Shown here in pieces: positions 42,659 through 51,157 of a stretch of 64,000 bases of DNA. Location of the stretch: the NCBI RefSeq assembly GCF_000993825.1, contig NZ_CP011114.1, positions 3,224,001 through 3,288,000 of the forward strand. Reading direction: 5' to 3'. This stretch comes from Paenibacillus durus ATCC 35681. GTDB lineage: Bacteria; Bacillota; Bacilli; Paenibacillales; Paenibacillaceae. The notes beneath the pieces were generated by a model. That model worked only from the letters and a program-made list of their open reading frames with translations. It ran no database searches and was not told the DNA's origin. Each line of letters starts with the position of its first letter. Position 1 is the first letter of the stretch. The position numbers and the translations under genes are program-made.

Positions 42659-43552
42659 TCACTGATCCTTATGGAAGCCCAAATCGCGCAGCACGCGCTC
42701 CTGATTGCGCCAGTCTTTTTTCACCTTTACCCAAAGCTCCAGAAACGTCTTGGACCCCAGCAGGTTCTCAATATCGGTACGGGCTCTTCTGCCGACTTCC
42801 TTCAGCATAGCGCCCTGTTTGCCGATGATAATGCCTTTTTGCGAATCCCTCTCAACAAAAATAACCGCGGAGATATGCACCACTCCGTTCGGCTCCGCCC
42901 GCATATCCTCAATAGCGACCGCAATGGAGTGCGGCACCTCCTCGCGGGTCAGATGCAGGATCTTCTCGCGGATCAGCTCGGCGATAACAAATTGCTCCGG
43001 ATGGTCGGTCACCTGATCCTCCGGATAATACTGCGGACCCTCCGGCAGGTATTTCTGCAGCTGCTCCAGCAGTGTATTTACATTGCTGCCTACCTTAGCT
43101 GAAATGGGAACGATCTCGGCAAAATCATGCAGCTTGCTGTATTCCGTAATCAGCGGCAGCAGCGCTTCAGGTTCCAGCTTGTCGATCTTGTTCATCACCA
43201 GAATGACCGGCGTCTTCAGACCTTGAAGCTGCTCGGCGATAAAACGGTCGCCTCCGCCAAGACCCTCTGCGGCGTCAATCAGAAACAGCACCGCCTCCAC
43301 TTCTCCGAGCGTGCTCATCGCCGTCTGGTTCATGTAATCGCCCAGCTTGGATTGGCGTTTATGGATGCCGGGCGTATCGAGGAAGACGATTTGCGAATCG
43401 TTCGTCGTGTATACGCCGTGAATCTTGTTACGTGTCGTCTGCGGCTTGTCCGACATAATGGCGATTTTCTGCCCGATGACCTGATTCATCAGGGTTGATT
43501 TGCCTACGTTGGGCCTGCCGATGATGGCGACAAAGCCTGATCTGAATTTCAT
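42659..43552 (-). CDS. era: GTPase Era
   Basis: A 297-residue GTPase that checks 16S rRNA maturation and 30S assembly. G1 is [12 protein letters not shown] (about 11-22), G2 lies in [11 protein letters not shown]3 is [17 protein letters not shown]4 is NKIDK and G5 SAKVGSN. The C-terminal KH domain holds the [26 protein letters not shown] motif, which binds the 3' end of 16S rRNA. ATG 43552 follows AAGGAGA. Downstream comes yqzL-recO; upstream is a 554-bp repeat-filled gap separating it from cdd. Confidence 0.96.
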   Translation of the reverse strand: MKFRSGFVAIIGRPNVGKSTLMNQVIGQKIAIMSDKPQTTRNKIHGVYTTNDSQIVFLDTPGIHKRQSKLGDYMNQTAMSTLGEVEAVLFLIDAAEGLGGGDRFIAEQLQGLKTPVILVMNKIDKLEPEALLPLITEYSKLHDFAEIVPISAKVGSNVNTLLEQLQKYLPEGPQYYPEDQVTDHPEQFVIAELIREKILHLTREEVPHSIAVAIEDMRAEPNGVVHISAVIFVERDSQKGIIIGKQGAMLKEVGRRARTDIENLLGSKTFLELWVKVKKDWRNQERVLRDLGFHKDQ

Positions 43553-43587
43553 ATGTGAGTTCTCCTTTTTAAAAATTTCGATCCAAA

Positions 43588-43649
43588 CTTTCGATCCCCC
43601 TAAATCCAACCTTTCGATCCCCCTAAATCCCCCTTAGCCAAGGGGGACC
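43588..43649. repeat. Short direct repeat and palindrome upstream of era
   Basis: CTTTCGATCCCCCTAAATCC occurs twice (43588-43607 and 43611-43630), 23 bp apart. The palindrome TCCCCCTT-AGCC-AAGGGGGA (43628-43649) follows at once. It resembles C-rich intergenic repeats common in Paenibacillus genomes (from memory, unverified). Nothing else is recognised between here and the tandem array at 43815, apart from GC-rich sequence. Confidence 0.75.
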
Positions 43650-43814
43650 CCAAGGGCCCCGCCCTCTGGACACCCGGAACTGGGCGTGCCTGCCACGGTT
43701 GGAGCGTTAAAAGGGGGGTGCAGCGATGACACGCTTACGTTCCCTGCGGTCACCCGCTTAGGTTGGCGCGGGAAGAGCGGATCGTAGAGTGATGTGCGTG
43801 CGTGTGCTAAGAGA

Positions 43815-44126
43815 CTGCGTGCAGACAACCGCTGGCGGCTCGCCGCTTCGCTTACACTTGCGCGAACACGTGCGTGCTTCGGCGGCGGGAGCCCTTCTAC
43901 TGCGTGCGGACAACCGCTGGCAGCTTCGCCGCTACGCTTACGCTTGCGCGAACACGTGCACCTTCTGCGGCGGGGGCCCTGCTACTGCGTACGGACAACC
44001 GCTGGCGGCTTCGCCGCTTCGCTTACGCTTGCGCGAACACGTGCACCTTCTGCGGCGGGGGCCCTGCTACTGCGTGCAGACAACCGCTGGCGGCTCGCCG
44101 CTTCGCTTACGCACTTACGCTGGGGG
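43815..44126. repeat. 85-bp tandem repeat array, about 3.6 units
   Basis: Units begin with CTGCGTGC(G/A)GACAACCGCTGG at 43815, 43900, 43985 and 44070, exactly 85 bp apart. Units two and three differ at only a few positions; unit one is more diverged, and unit four is cut short near 44126. Each unit holds small inverted repeats (GGCGGC..GCCGCC, GCGTAAGCG). Since 85 is not a multiple of three, every plus-strand frame stays open across the array, which is an artefact. The last unit overlaps the 3' end of cdd. Confidence 0.9.
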
Positions 44127-44535
44127 CCTGTCCCTGCTTTAATTCATCTGGGCCGAAAGCGCCGGGAAGCAGCTCGCGTACGGTTGTTTCGCGAATGTCC
44201 CCTTTTATATTGCCCAGGATGATTTTCATGTCGGGATCGCATAACTCAACGATGACTTGCCGGCATGCGCCGCAAGGCGTAATCGGCAGGTCGGTATCGC
44301 CTACAACGGCAAGCGCTTTAAAGCTGCCTCGTTTATGGCCCTGGGCCATAGCGCTGAAGAGAGCGGTGCGCTCGGCGCAATTGGTTACACTGTAAGCGGC
44401 GTTCTCGATATTGCAGCCATGATGAACCTGACCGTCCTGATCCAGCAGAGCGGCTCCTACGCCGAAGCGGGAGTATGGGATATATGCTTTGGAGCGGGCT
44501 TTGATCGCCTCTTGCAGCAGCGTATTGGAATCCAT
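44107..44535 (-). CDS. cdd: Cytidine deaminase
   Basis: A 142-residue enzyme that deaminates cytidine and deoxycytidine in pyrimidine salvage. The zinc site is HHGCNIENAAYSVTNCAERTAL (CAE motif) with TPCGACRQVIVE (PCxxC). ATG 44535 follows AGGAGG. The C terminus is slightly longer than usual and ends GQAPSVSA, whose last codons lie inside the final unit of the 85-bp array; the array seems to have replaced or extended the original 3' end. It sits between dgkA and era as in B. subtilis. Confidence 0.94.
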   Translation of the reverse strand: MDSNTLLQEAIKARSKAYIPYSRFGVGAALLDQDGQVHHGCNIENAAYSVTNCAERTALFSAMAQGHKRGSFKALAVVGDTDLPITPCGACRQVIVELCDPDMKIILGNIKGDIRETTVRELLPGAFGPDELKQGQAPSVSA

Positions 44536-44678
44536 AATTGGGTCCTCCTGTAAGTTCATCTTTGGTATATTATCCGGGAATATGCTCGCTAATACGGTTA
44601 AAAAAGCGGAACAAAGACAAAGATGGCGGAACCGCCCAACGGCTTATCCGCCTTTTCCATCTATAAGTTGTATTCCGA

Positions 44679-45074
44679 TTATGACATAAGTGCTGTAATC
44701 CAGTCTATCACCGGATGATAAAAAACATAGATGCCTGCAATGACGGCAAACACGGCCGCCAGAAACACAGCTCCGGCAGCGGTATCCTTCGCCGCTTTAG
44801 CCAGGGGGTGAACTTCCGGCGACACAAGGTCGACGACCGACTCAATCGCCGTATTGATCAGCTCGGCTGCCAGCACGAGCGTGATCGCGAGCAGAAGCAG
44901 CATCCAATCTCCAGGCGGTACACGCAGCAGTGTGGCGAACAGCAGTACGACGACGGCAAAGCAGGTATGCACCTTCATGTTCATTTCGGTCCGGAAGGCC
45001 TGTCTAAGCCCCTGGGCCGCATACCAGAACGACTTCCAGAAACGTTTGGGGCCTACCGCCGTATTTTTGGGCAT
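44679..45074 (-). CDS. dgkA: Diacylglycerol/undecaprenol kinase
   Basis: A 131-residue membrane kinase with three membrane segments (about 36-51, 56-75, 98-118). The DgkA signature is AELINTAIESVVDLVSPEVHPLAKAAKDTAAGAV. In Gram-positive bacteria this enzyme phosphorylates undecaprenol for cell-wall carrier-lipid recycling rather than diacylglycerol. Its ATG shares one base with the ybeY stop (TGATG), so translation is coupled. The 143-bp gap to cdd shows nothing recognisable. Confidence 0.93.
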   Translation of the reverse strand: MPKNTAVGPKRFWKSFWYAAQGLRQAFRTEMNMKVHTCFAVVVLLFATLLRVPPGDWMLLLLAITLVLAAELINTAIESVVDLVSPEVHPLAKAAKDTAAGAVFLAAVFAVIAGIYVFYHPVIDWITALMS

Positions 45075-45568
45075 CAGCGGGTCAACCCTACCTGCGACAG
45101 CACCTGCTCCTGCTTGCCCATCATTTCCGCCTCGGAAGCCTCATCCTGATGATCGTATCCGAGCAGATGCAGAAATCCGTGCACGAACAAAAATCCCAGC
45201 TCCCGCTCCAGCGAATGTCCATAATCGTTTGCCTGCTCCTTGGCCCGGGTAACGGATATAATAATATCGCCAAGCATGTCGGGAAGCTCCTCCGCTTCAT
45301 CCTCGCTAACTTCATAGACGATTTCGAGTTCATCCTCGGCGGATTCGTTCAGCGCGAAGGACAGCACATCGGTGGGCCGGTCGATGCCGCGATACTCCTT
45401 ATTAAGCTCATGAATCCGCTCATTGTCGACAAAGGTCAGATCCACCTCGCCGGTGTCGATCCCTTCCAGCTTACCCGCTTTTTCCAGGATGCTTTCTAGC
45501 AGCGAGATCAGCCGATCGTCGATTTCCATTTCTTCTTGCTCATTACTCCAAACCAGCTGCAGGCTCAT
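45074..45568 (-). CDS. ybeY: Endoribonuclease YbeY (rRNA maturation)
   Basis: A 164-residue zinc endonuclease for 16S rRNA 3' maturation and ribosome quality control. The zinc site is HGFLHLLGYDH near residues 118-128. The conserved YRGIDRPTDVLSFAL and LGDIIISV segments are present. ATG 45568 starts one base after the pgpH stop; the longer frame to 45625 overlaps pgpH and is unlikely. It overlaps dgkA by a TGATG junction. Confidence 0.93.
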   Translation of the reverse strand: MSLQLVWSNEQEEMEIDDRLISLLESILEKAGKLEGIDTGEVDLTFVDNERIHELNKEYRGIDRPTDVLSFALNESAEDELEIVYEVSEDEAEELPDMLGDIIISVTRAKEQANDYGHSLERELGFLFVHGFLHLLGYDHQDEASEAEMMGKQEQVLSQVGLTR

Positions 45569-45569
45569 G

Positions 45570-47828
45570 CTATTCAACGGCCCCTTCCTCTTTTTTCGGC
45601 TTTTTCGCTTCCTCCGGATATTCAATTCGCGAGTGGAAAATGCCCATCACTGTTTCTTTCAGCGTCCGGGCGACAATGTCCAGCTCTTTCAGCGTCAGAT
45701 CGCATTCATCGAATTGATGATCGTCCAGCCGGCTCTTGATGATCTTCTCGATCATCGTCTCCACCTGGTTTACTGTGGGGCTGCGAAGGGAACGAACGGC
45801 CGCCTCCACGCTGTCGGCAATACCGATTACCGCAGACTCTTTGGACTGGGCCTTCGGACCGGGGTAACGGAAATCATCTTCGGTGAAATCGGGCTCTACC
45901 CCTTTTTCCTCCGCCAGCCGCAGCGCTTTATGATAAAAATAATGCAAAAAAGTCGTTCCATGATGCTGCTCCGCGATATCTCTGATCGGCTTGGGAAGCT
46001 TGTACTCCTTCAGCATTTCCACCCCGTCGCGCGCATGCGCGATAATAATCGACTTGCTCAGCTTGGGATCGATGGAATCATGCGGATTCTCCATATTGTT
46101 CTGATTCTCGATAAAATAGAACGGGCGCTTCGTCTTGCCGATATCATGATAATACGAGCCGACCCGGCAGAGCAGGCCGTCCGCTCCGATCGCCTCTGCC
46201 GCCGCCTCCGACAAGTTGCCGACCATTACGCTGTGATGATAAGTCCCCGGCGTTTCCGTCAGCAGTTTCCGCAGCAGCGGATGGTTCGGATTGGACAGCT
46301 CGACCAGCTTGAGCGCAGACAGAATACCGAATGTCGACTCAAAAAAAGGCATAAGGCCGATAACCAGCACAACGGTCACCAATCCGCCGGCAAAAGCGAA
46401 ACCGATGGCATACAGCGTATGAATCTGCTGCCATGCGCCGTTCCCCAGCAGGTTCGTCATAAAGACGGTCAGCGAGCCGAATAGACAGACCATGATGCCG
46501 CCTTTCAGCAGCGTCGTGCGCTGTCCCGCCCGATGGGTGGCAAATAAGGCTACATACGAAACGACCAGCGTAAAGAAACCATAGTTGAAATCAAAAATCG
46601 TATTCTGCTGCACATTCAGAATAACGCTTGCCAATAGGGCGAACAAAATGGAGCAGAAATAGGCAAGCATCATATCGAGCAGCAGCGCGACCAGCAGCGC
46701 CCCGATGGCGACCGGCGCCAAAAAGCCTATAAATGGCCGCATATCGCTCTGCAGAAAGGCAGTCAGCCGCAAGGATATAATCGTGATTAGAAAGACGAGC
46801 ACCAGCATCAGAAGCTGTGAATTATTGTACTTAAATCCAGAAGAGCCGGATGGGCCGGACAGCCGGATAAACATCAGCAGACCGATTGAAAAAAACGCCG
46901 CAAGGATGAGCAGTCCAAGCTGAGGCCAATAATCGACATTGCTGCGCAGCAGCCCGTTCTCATCTAGCAGCTGATACAATTCAGGCGTAATGGGCTCGCC
47001 TTTCTTGACAAGCACCTCGCCCTGCTCGATATAGACGGGCGGCGTATTTTCCCGGGCCTGCACTTCCGCTTCTTTGGTGGCGTCCTCATCATAGAATTTA
47101 TTGGCCGTGATCGCCAGACGGGCGAGCTCCTGCACCACCTCGCGTGCCGTTCGCTGAGAGAGCGAACTGATGCTAACCTGCTCCGCCACCTTGGCGCGCG
47201 CAGCGTCGGCATCGGCAATCTGGTCATTCATCAGCCTGCTGACAATATCCCTCGCCACGGGCTTCATCTCGATGATGTCCTGCGAGGTCAGCCGCGGTAT
47301 TTTGATAAACGTTTCTTCCGGTATGGAATAGACCTGCTCCTTAATCTTCGACTGCATTTCATTCAAAAGATTATCCGAATAGGTTCCGCTGCTCCGGCTG
47401 GACGCAACAAAACTCAATATGAAATCATTGGCCCGCTGCGGAATCTCCTCCCGGTAAATGGAGGTCTTGTCGCTTTGGGAAATGGTGTCGTCCTGATTGA
47501 GACGGTCGATCCGGTCCAGCAGAGAGGTTACGAGATTCTCCGCCCGGATCGGAATAATCTGATATTTCTTCGGCACATTCTCAGCCGCTTGTTCCTGTGC
47601 CTTCAACGTTGCCTTAGTGTCTTTAATCTGCTTAGGCGCCGTTATCTCCTTGGCGCTGAGCGTGTTTTCCTTGATGTCGTACCGTTTAGGCAGCAGGTCC
47701 GGCGCCAGACTGAAATAAATTAGGATACCGAGAAGCAGAAATAGAGCATAGCGAGTCGCTCTGCTATACTTCCATCCGCTCACATTGTATGTGAATCCGC
47801 TGAATTTGGACGGTTGCTTTGAAGCCAT
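45570..47828 (-). CDS. pgpH: 7TM-HD family c-di-AMP phosphodiesterase PgpH
   Basis: A 752-residue membrane protein that degrades cyclic di-AMP. After one N-terminal membrane segment (about 27-45) comes a large extracytoplasmic 7TMR-HDED domain (about 55-305). Seven or eight membrane segments (about 310-490) follow, then a cytoplasmic HD domain: PGTYHHSVMVGNLSEAAAEAIG, GSYYHDIGKTKRP, HARDGVEML, AEQHHGTTFL. The HD residues are intact. The ATG follows AAAGGGGAC. It corresponds to yqfF between phoH and ybeY. Confidence 0.93.
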   Translation of the reverse strand: MASKQPSKFSGFTYNVSGWKYSRATRYALFLLLGILIYFSLAPDLLPKRYDIKENTLSAKEITAPKQIKDTKATLKAQEQAAENVPKKYQIIPIRAENLVTSLLDRIDRLNQDDTISQSDKTSIYREEIPQRANDFILSFVASSRSSGTYSDNLLNEMQSKIKEQVYSIPEETFIKIPRLTSQDIIEMKPVARDIVSRLMNDQIADADAARAKVAEQVSISSLSQRTAREVVQELARLAITANKFYDEDATKEAEVQARENTPPVYIEQGEVLVKKGEPITPELYQLLDENGLLRSNVDYWPQLGLLILAAFFSIGLLMFIRLSGPSGSSGFKYNNSQLLMLVLVFLITIISLRLTAFLQSDMRPFIGFLAPVAIGALLVALLLDMMLAYFCSILFALLASVILNVQQNTIFDFNYGFFTLVVSYVALFATHRAGQRTTLLKGGIMVCLFGSLTVFMTNLLGNGAWQQIHTLYAIGFAFAGGLVTVVLVIGLMPFFESTFGILSALKLVELSNPNHPLLRKLLTETPGTYHHSVMVGNLSEAAAEAIGADGLLCRVGSYYHDIGKTKRPFYFIENQNNMENPHDSIDPKLSKSIIIAHARDGVEMLKEYKLPKPIRDIAEQHHGTTFLHYFYHKALRLAEEKGVEPDFTEDDFRYPGPKAQSKESAVIGIADSVEAAVRSLRSPTVNQVETMIEKIIKSRLDDHQFDECDLTLKELDIVARTLKETVMGIFHSRIEYPEEAKKPKKEEGAVE

Positions 47829-47842
47829 GGTGACAGTCCCCT

Positions 47843-48814
47843 TTATTCAAGGTTTTCGGCTGAGCGATCATAGGCAACGATGATTTTCTGCACCAGGGAA
47901 TGCCGAACTACATCCTGCTCCGCAAAATAGACAAACCCGATCTCCTCAATCGAGGATAAGACCGTATTGGCCTCAATAAGACCCGATTTCTTTCCCCGAG
48001 GCAGATCGATTTGGGTTACGTCGCCCGTAATAACCATCTTCGAGCCAAAGCCGAGCCGGGTCAGGAACATCTTCATCTGCTCCGGCGTCGTATTTTGCGC
48101 CTCATCGAGAATAATAAACGAATCGTCAAGCGTGCGCCCGCGCATGTAAGCCAGAGGCGCAATTTCGATCAACCCGCGCTCCAGAGCTTTGGCAACCTGA
48201 TCAGGTCCCATTACGTCGTATAGAGCGTCATACAGCGGCCGGAGATACGGGTCTACCTTCTCCTGCAAATCTCCAGGCAAAAAGCCCAGGCTCTCGCCGG
48301 CTTCCACCGCCGGACGGGTCAGAATAATGCGTTTGACCGATCCTTCCTTCAAAGCGGCAACAGCAAGCACAACGGCAAGATACGTCTTTCCGGTTCCCGC
48401 CGGACCGATGCCGAATACGATATCCCGTTTCTTGATTGTCGTTACATAATGCTTCTGTCCAATCGTCTTGACCCGGATCGGTTTGCCGCGGAAGGTCGTG
48501 GTAATTTCGCCTTTGAACAGATCCAGCAGCTGATCGGCGCGAAAATCCTTCGCCAGCTCCACTGCATATTGCACGTCTCGCTCGCTTAGAATATAACCGC
48601 TTCGAACAAGGGAGAGCAGCGACTGGAACAGCTGTGCCAGCATGTCCACTTCCCTTTCGCCGCCATGTACCGTAAGTTCCGCCTCACGCGAGTCGATACG
48701 GGCGGGGATTTCTCTCTCAATCAGCTTTAAAAAGCTGTCCTGCGGGCCGAAAAGCGCCAGCGCTTCTCCCGCATTTTGTAAAGATATCTGTATGTTTGCA
48801 GTCTTATCTGACAA
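47843..48814 (-). CDS. phoH: PhoH family ATPase
   Basis: A 323-residue cytoplasmic ATPase. It has a small N-terminal domain (LFGPQDSFLKLIEREIPARI), then a P-loop core with GPAGTGKTYLAVVLAV (near 140), FIILDEAQNTTPEQMKMFLTRLG and KMVITGDVTQIDLP. Its genomic linkage to ybeY suggests RNA metabolism. It lacks the PIN domain of the paralogue at 9768-11099. The start is TTG 48814, 11 bases after AAGGAG, the latter overlapping the yqfD stop region. Confidence 0.92.
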   Translation of the reverse strand: MSDKTANIQISLQNAGEALALFGPQDSFLKLIEREIPARIDSREAELTVHGGEREVDMLAQLFQSLLSLVRSGYILSERDVQYAVELAKDFRADQLLDLFKGEITTTFRGKPIRVKTIGQKHYVTTIKKRDIVFGIGPAGTGKTYLAVVLAVAALKEGSVKRIILTRPAVEAGESLGFLPGDLQEKVDPYLRPLYDALYDVMGPDQVAKALERGLIEIAPLAYMRGRTLDDSFIILDEAQNTTPEQMKMFLTRLGFGSKMVITGDVTQIDLPRGKKSGLIEANTVLSSIEEIGFVYFAEQDVVRHSLVQKIIVAYDRSAENLE

Positions 48815-48820
48815 ATAGCC

Positions 48821-50011
48821 TCATTCTCCTTGGTTGTATACTATCGGAAGCTCCTCCGTAATTCTCTCTTCCACTTCAAAAAGCACTTTCATATAAACTT
48901 TACCATTCTCTTTCTTCTCATGCAAAATTTTTTGGCTTTTGATGACGCTATCGCTGCCATAGCGGGCCGCAATATCAGCCTCCGCCAGAGTCAGACCCGC
49001 CTGCTTCGCTACCTCCGGCGTCAGCGTTTCCCGAGTCTCCTTGACTTCCATTTCTTTCTCTGTCATCCAGCCGATCGGCAGCCGGATATTACGCCAGGTC
49101 AGCGGATCAAGCTCGGTCAGCGTGCGCGACTCTTCAAAAGGCGATTTGCCGTAACCCCATAGCTGAACCGCCCATTTGCCAAGAACAAAATAGCTTTTAT
49201 CCTTCCGCTCCCCGGTATAAGCGGTATTCTTTTTTTGCAGCGGAACCTTTATATCATACTCATGCCACACCAGCCCCTTAACTTCTCCTTTGGCAACAAC
49301 CGCCTGTCTATTGGCCTCATCGCCTAGAACTCCGGAAATAAGGATTTCGCCCTTTTTCACTCTCGCGTTGCGCTGAACGACGGGCCTGCCCTGCTCGGCG
49401 TAGATATCGGTGATAACCGCATCGGTTCGGCTGATGAGATGACGGGGACTGTTAATCGGCTTTTTTTCCGGCAGCGCGGCTTCAACGATTTGAATGTTCA
49501 CCGCTGTTCCGTTACGCTCAATCCCAACCCAGGATACGCCCGGGAGCCGCGCCGCCAGGTGCTTGGAGAGCTTGTCCGGAGAACCCATACGCCATATCCA
49601 CTGGAAAGGGTAAATCCCTTCCTGCCGCGCGGCATCCAGCACATCCTCCGAAGCCAGCCGCTTATTCCCCTCCACCCGAACACTCCAGACGAGAGAACAC
49701 AGCAGCACCAGAATAATGCCGAACAGCACCAGACCTGCGGCAAAAAACTTCCGCTTCCACAACCTGGCCGCCACGAACGGCAGTCCGATCCGTCCCGTAA
49801 TATGCATTCTGCAGCCTGTCTGCTTCAAAAGTGGCCGGAGAGCATAGAAATCGTCCAGCAGCAGCCGCAGATTTACCCCGCTTCCGGTCGCTTTTACATT
49901 CCATATGACAATTCCGGCCTCGGTAACGGCGTTAATCAGCCCTTCCACCCGTTTCCCGGAAATATGCAGCACAACAGTCCCCCGCAGCCATGACAGTGGC
50001 GGTTCCTTCAT
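48821..50011 (-). CDS. yqfD: Sporulation protein YqfD
   Basis: A 396-residue membrane protein of the YqfD family, expressed in the mother cell under sigma-E in B. subtilis and needed for efficient sporulation. A cytoplasmic N-terminal domain (about 1-90) is followed by one membrane segment (FFAAGLVLFGIILVLLCSLVW). A large outer region with a POTRA/FtsQ-like start (VEGNKRLASEDVLDAARQEGIYPFQWIWRM) follows. The ATG overlaps the yqfC stop as ATGA. Molecular function is unknown. Confidence 0.9.
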   Translation of the reverse strand: MKEPPLSWLRGTVVLHISGKRVEGLINAVTEAGIVIWNVKATGSGVNLRLLLDDFYALRPLLKQTGCRMHITGRIGLPFVAARLWKRKFFAAGLVLFGIILVLLCSLVWSVRVEGNKRLASEDVLDAARQEGIYPFQWIWRMGSPDKLSKHLAARLPGVSWVGIERNGTAVNIQIVEAALPEKKPINSPRHLISRTDAVITDIYAEQGRPVVQRNARVKKGEILISGVLGDEANRQAVVAKGEVKGLVWHEYDIKVPLQKKNTAYTGERKDKSYFVLGKWAVQLWGYGKSPFEESRTLTELDPLTWRNIRLPIGWMTEKEMEVKETRETLTPEVAKQAGLTLAEADIAARYGSDSVIKSQKILHEKKENGKVYMKVLFEVEERITEELPIVYNQGE

Positions 50012-50301
50012 CGCTTCTCCCCGCTTTCCTTATATCTGATTTCCCCGATCACGCCCTCCACCGTCAGTTCCCTTCCCAGAATGGAAGTGATGACAAGGCC
50101 TTCTCCGGCAATTTCCAGCGATCCTTTCGAAAGCGCGAGCGTCAGCTGTCCGGGGGAAAAATTCTGCACGCCTCTATGGTTCTCAATGACCATTTCCTTG
50201 TTGCCGATAAGGGTGATCCGGGGCAGGTCGCTTAGCAGATCCTGCGGCAAATCCAGCATCCCGTTTGTCCATCCCCGCAGACTGCGGCCAATCCGGGTCA
50301 T
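50008..50301 (-). CDS. yqfC: Sporulation protein YqfC
   Basis: A 97-residue protein of the YqfC/YabP-like family: LPQDLLSDLPRITLIGNKEMVIENHRGVQNFSPGQLTLAL, then LEIAGEGLVITSILGRELTVEGVIGEIRY. In B. subtilis it is made with yqfD under sigma-E. The ATG follows GGGGGAG. It is coupled to yqfD by an ATGA overlap. A possible sigma-E promoter is at 50332-50360. Confidence 0.88.
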   Translation of the reverse strand: MTRIGRSLRGWTNGMLDLPQDLLSDLPRITLIGNKEMVIENHRGVQNFSPGQLTLALSKGSLEIAGEGLVITSILGRELTVEGVIGEIRYKESGEKR

Positions 50302-50331
50302 AAGTAGACGCTCCCCCTTCCTTTACTGTAC

Positions 50332-50360
50332 ACCTTATGCGGTAAGACGCTTATTTATGA
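50332..50360 (-). promoter_or_regulatory. Candidate sigma-E promoter of yqfC-yqfD
   Basis: On the minus strand TCATAAA (50354-50360) and CATAAGGT (50332-50339) are 14 bp apart. This fits the sigma-E pattern (ATA core at -35, CATA at -10), although the second half of the -10 box is weak. It lies 30 bp before the yqfC ATG. The rest of the gap (50361-50511) shows no clear signal. Confidence 0.4.
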
Positions 50361-50511
50361 GAGCGGGCGGTTTGAATTCAATGGAAAGGAGTCTGCCAAA
50401 AAAGGAAAAACGGGAGACCGCCGCAATAGAAGTTCGCCATTCCTAAAATAGGCTGACGAGCTCTTCATTTTGCGAACGATACACCCGTTAGGATACATCT
50501 TCGTTCATTAC

Positions 50512-51126
50512 TTACAAATGGCCGTTACGCCGGGAGCTCATGGGCCTGCGGGCGCGCGGAGGGCCGAGAATTTCCGCCCAGATGAGTCCGCTGCGAAGAT
50601 CGCTGCCTGCGCTAAGAGAAGGCGATCTCTGCATGGACGGCGCTGACGAACGGGATTTCGGCCCGGCTCCGCCGTCTCCTCCCATATCGTCCGAGATCCG
50701 GTCCAGAGCGCGGTGTACACGTTCCAGCTCCAGCCGCATACGTTCCTGCCGGACCTCGACTCCGTCCGCTTCTTCGGGCTGCTCCATCGACATCCCTTCC
50801 CCTGACATGTAATCGGGAGTCGGGAACAGAGCAGGCTCTGGAAACGCAGGCGCCATACCCGGTTCACGGCTCTCGTCCATCTGCGGTTCCGGCTGCCGGG
50901 AGGATGAAGCGGGAACCGGGAAGCCGCTGTTACGTGGCTCGGCCGCTCTTCCGGAATCCGGATGGCCGGATCTTGGTCGGCGCAGGGGCCCCTCGCCCGG
51001 ACCGCTGCCAAAGGGCGGCATTCCGCCTCGAGGGGATCTTCTGTTTTTGTTATTATTTTTGTTCGCCTTGTTTACTTGGGACACAATCGCGAAAATAATA
51101 ACCGCAATGACATAAATCCAGCTCAT
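50512..51126 (-). CDS. Membrane-anchored low-complexity protein in the yqfB position
   Basis: A 204-residue protein with one N-terminal membrane segment (SWIYVIAVIIFAIVSQV, residues 2-18), then KANKNNNKNRRSPRGG. A long Pro/Gly/Arg/Ser-rich, probably disordered middle follows, with a short helical stretch (VRQERMRLELERVHRALDRISDD near 125-147). The tail is basic. No domain is recognised. It sits between floA and yqfC, where B. subtilis has yqfB, but I see no sequence support for orthology. The ATG follows GGGGAGATGAG. Confidence 0.65.
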   Translation of the reverse strand: MSWIYVIAVIIFAIVSQVNKANKNNNKNRRSPRGGMPPFGSGPGEGPLRRPRSGHPDSGRAAEPRNSGFPVPASSSRQPEPQMDESREPGMAPAFPEPALFPTPDYMSGEGMSMEQPEEADGVEVRQERMRLELERVHRALDRISDDMGGDGGAGPKSRSSAPSMQRSPSLSAGSDLRSGLIWAEILGPPRARRPMSSRRNGHL

Positions 51127-51157
51127 GGGGTCTCATCTCCCCTACTCGTTGTGTTCA

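Noticed and set aside
43815..44126. CRISPR array
   Set aside because: The 85-bp units are contiguous and nearly identical throughout, with no unique spacers, and no cas genes are in the window.
43789..44395. Three overlapping plus-strand frames encoding repeated RTTAG-type peptides
   Set aside because: They arise because the 85-bp repeat shifts frame by one each unit; there is no start signal and the real gene cdd lies on the other strand.
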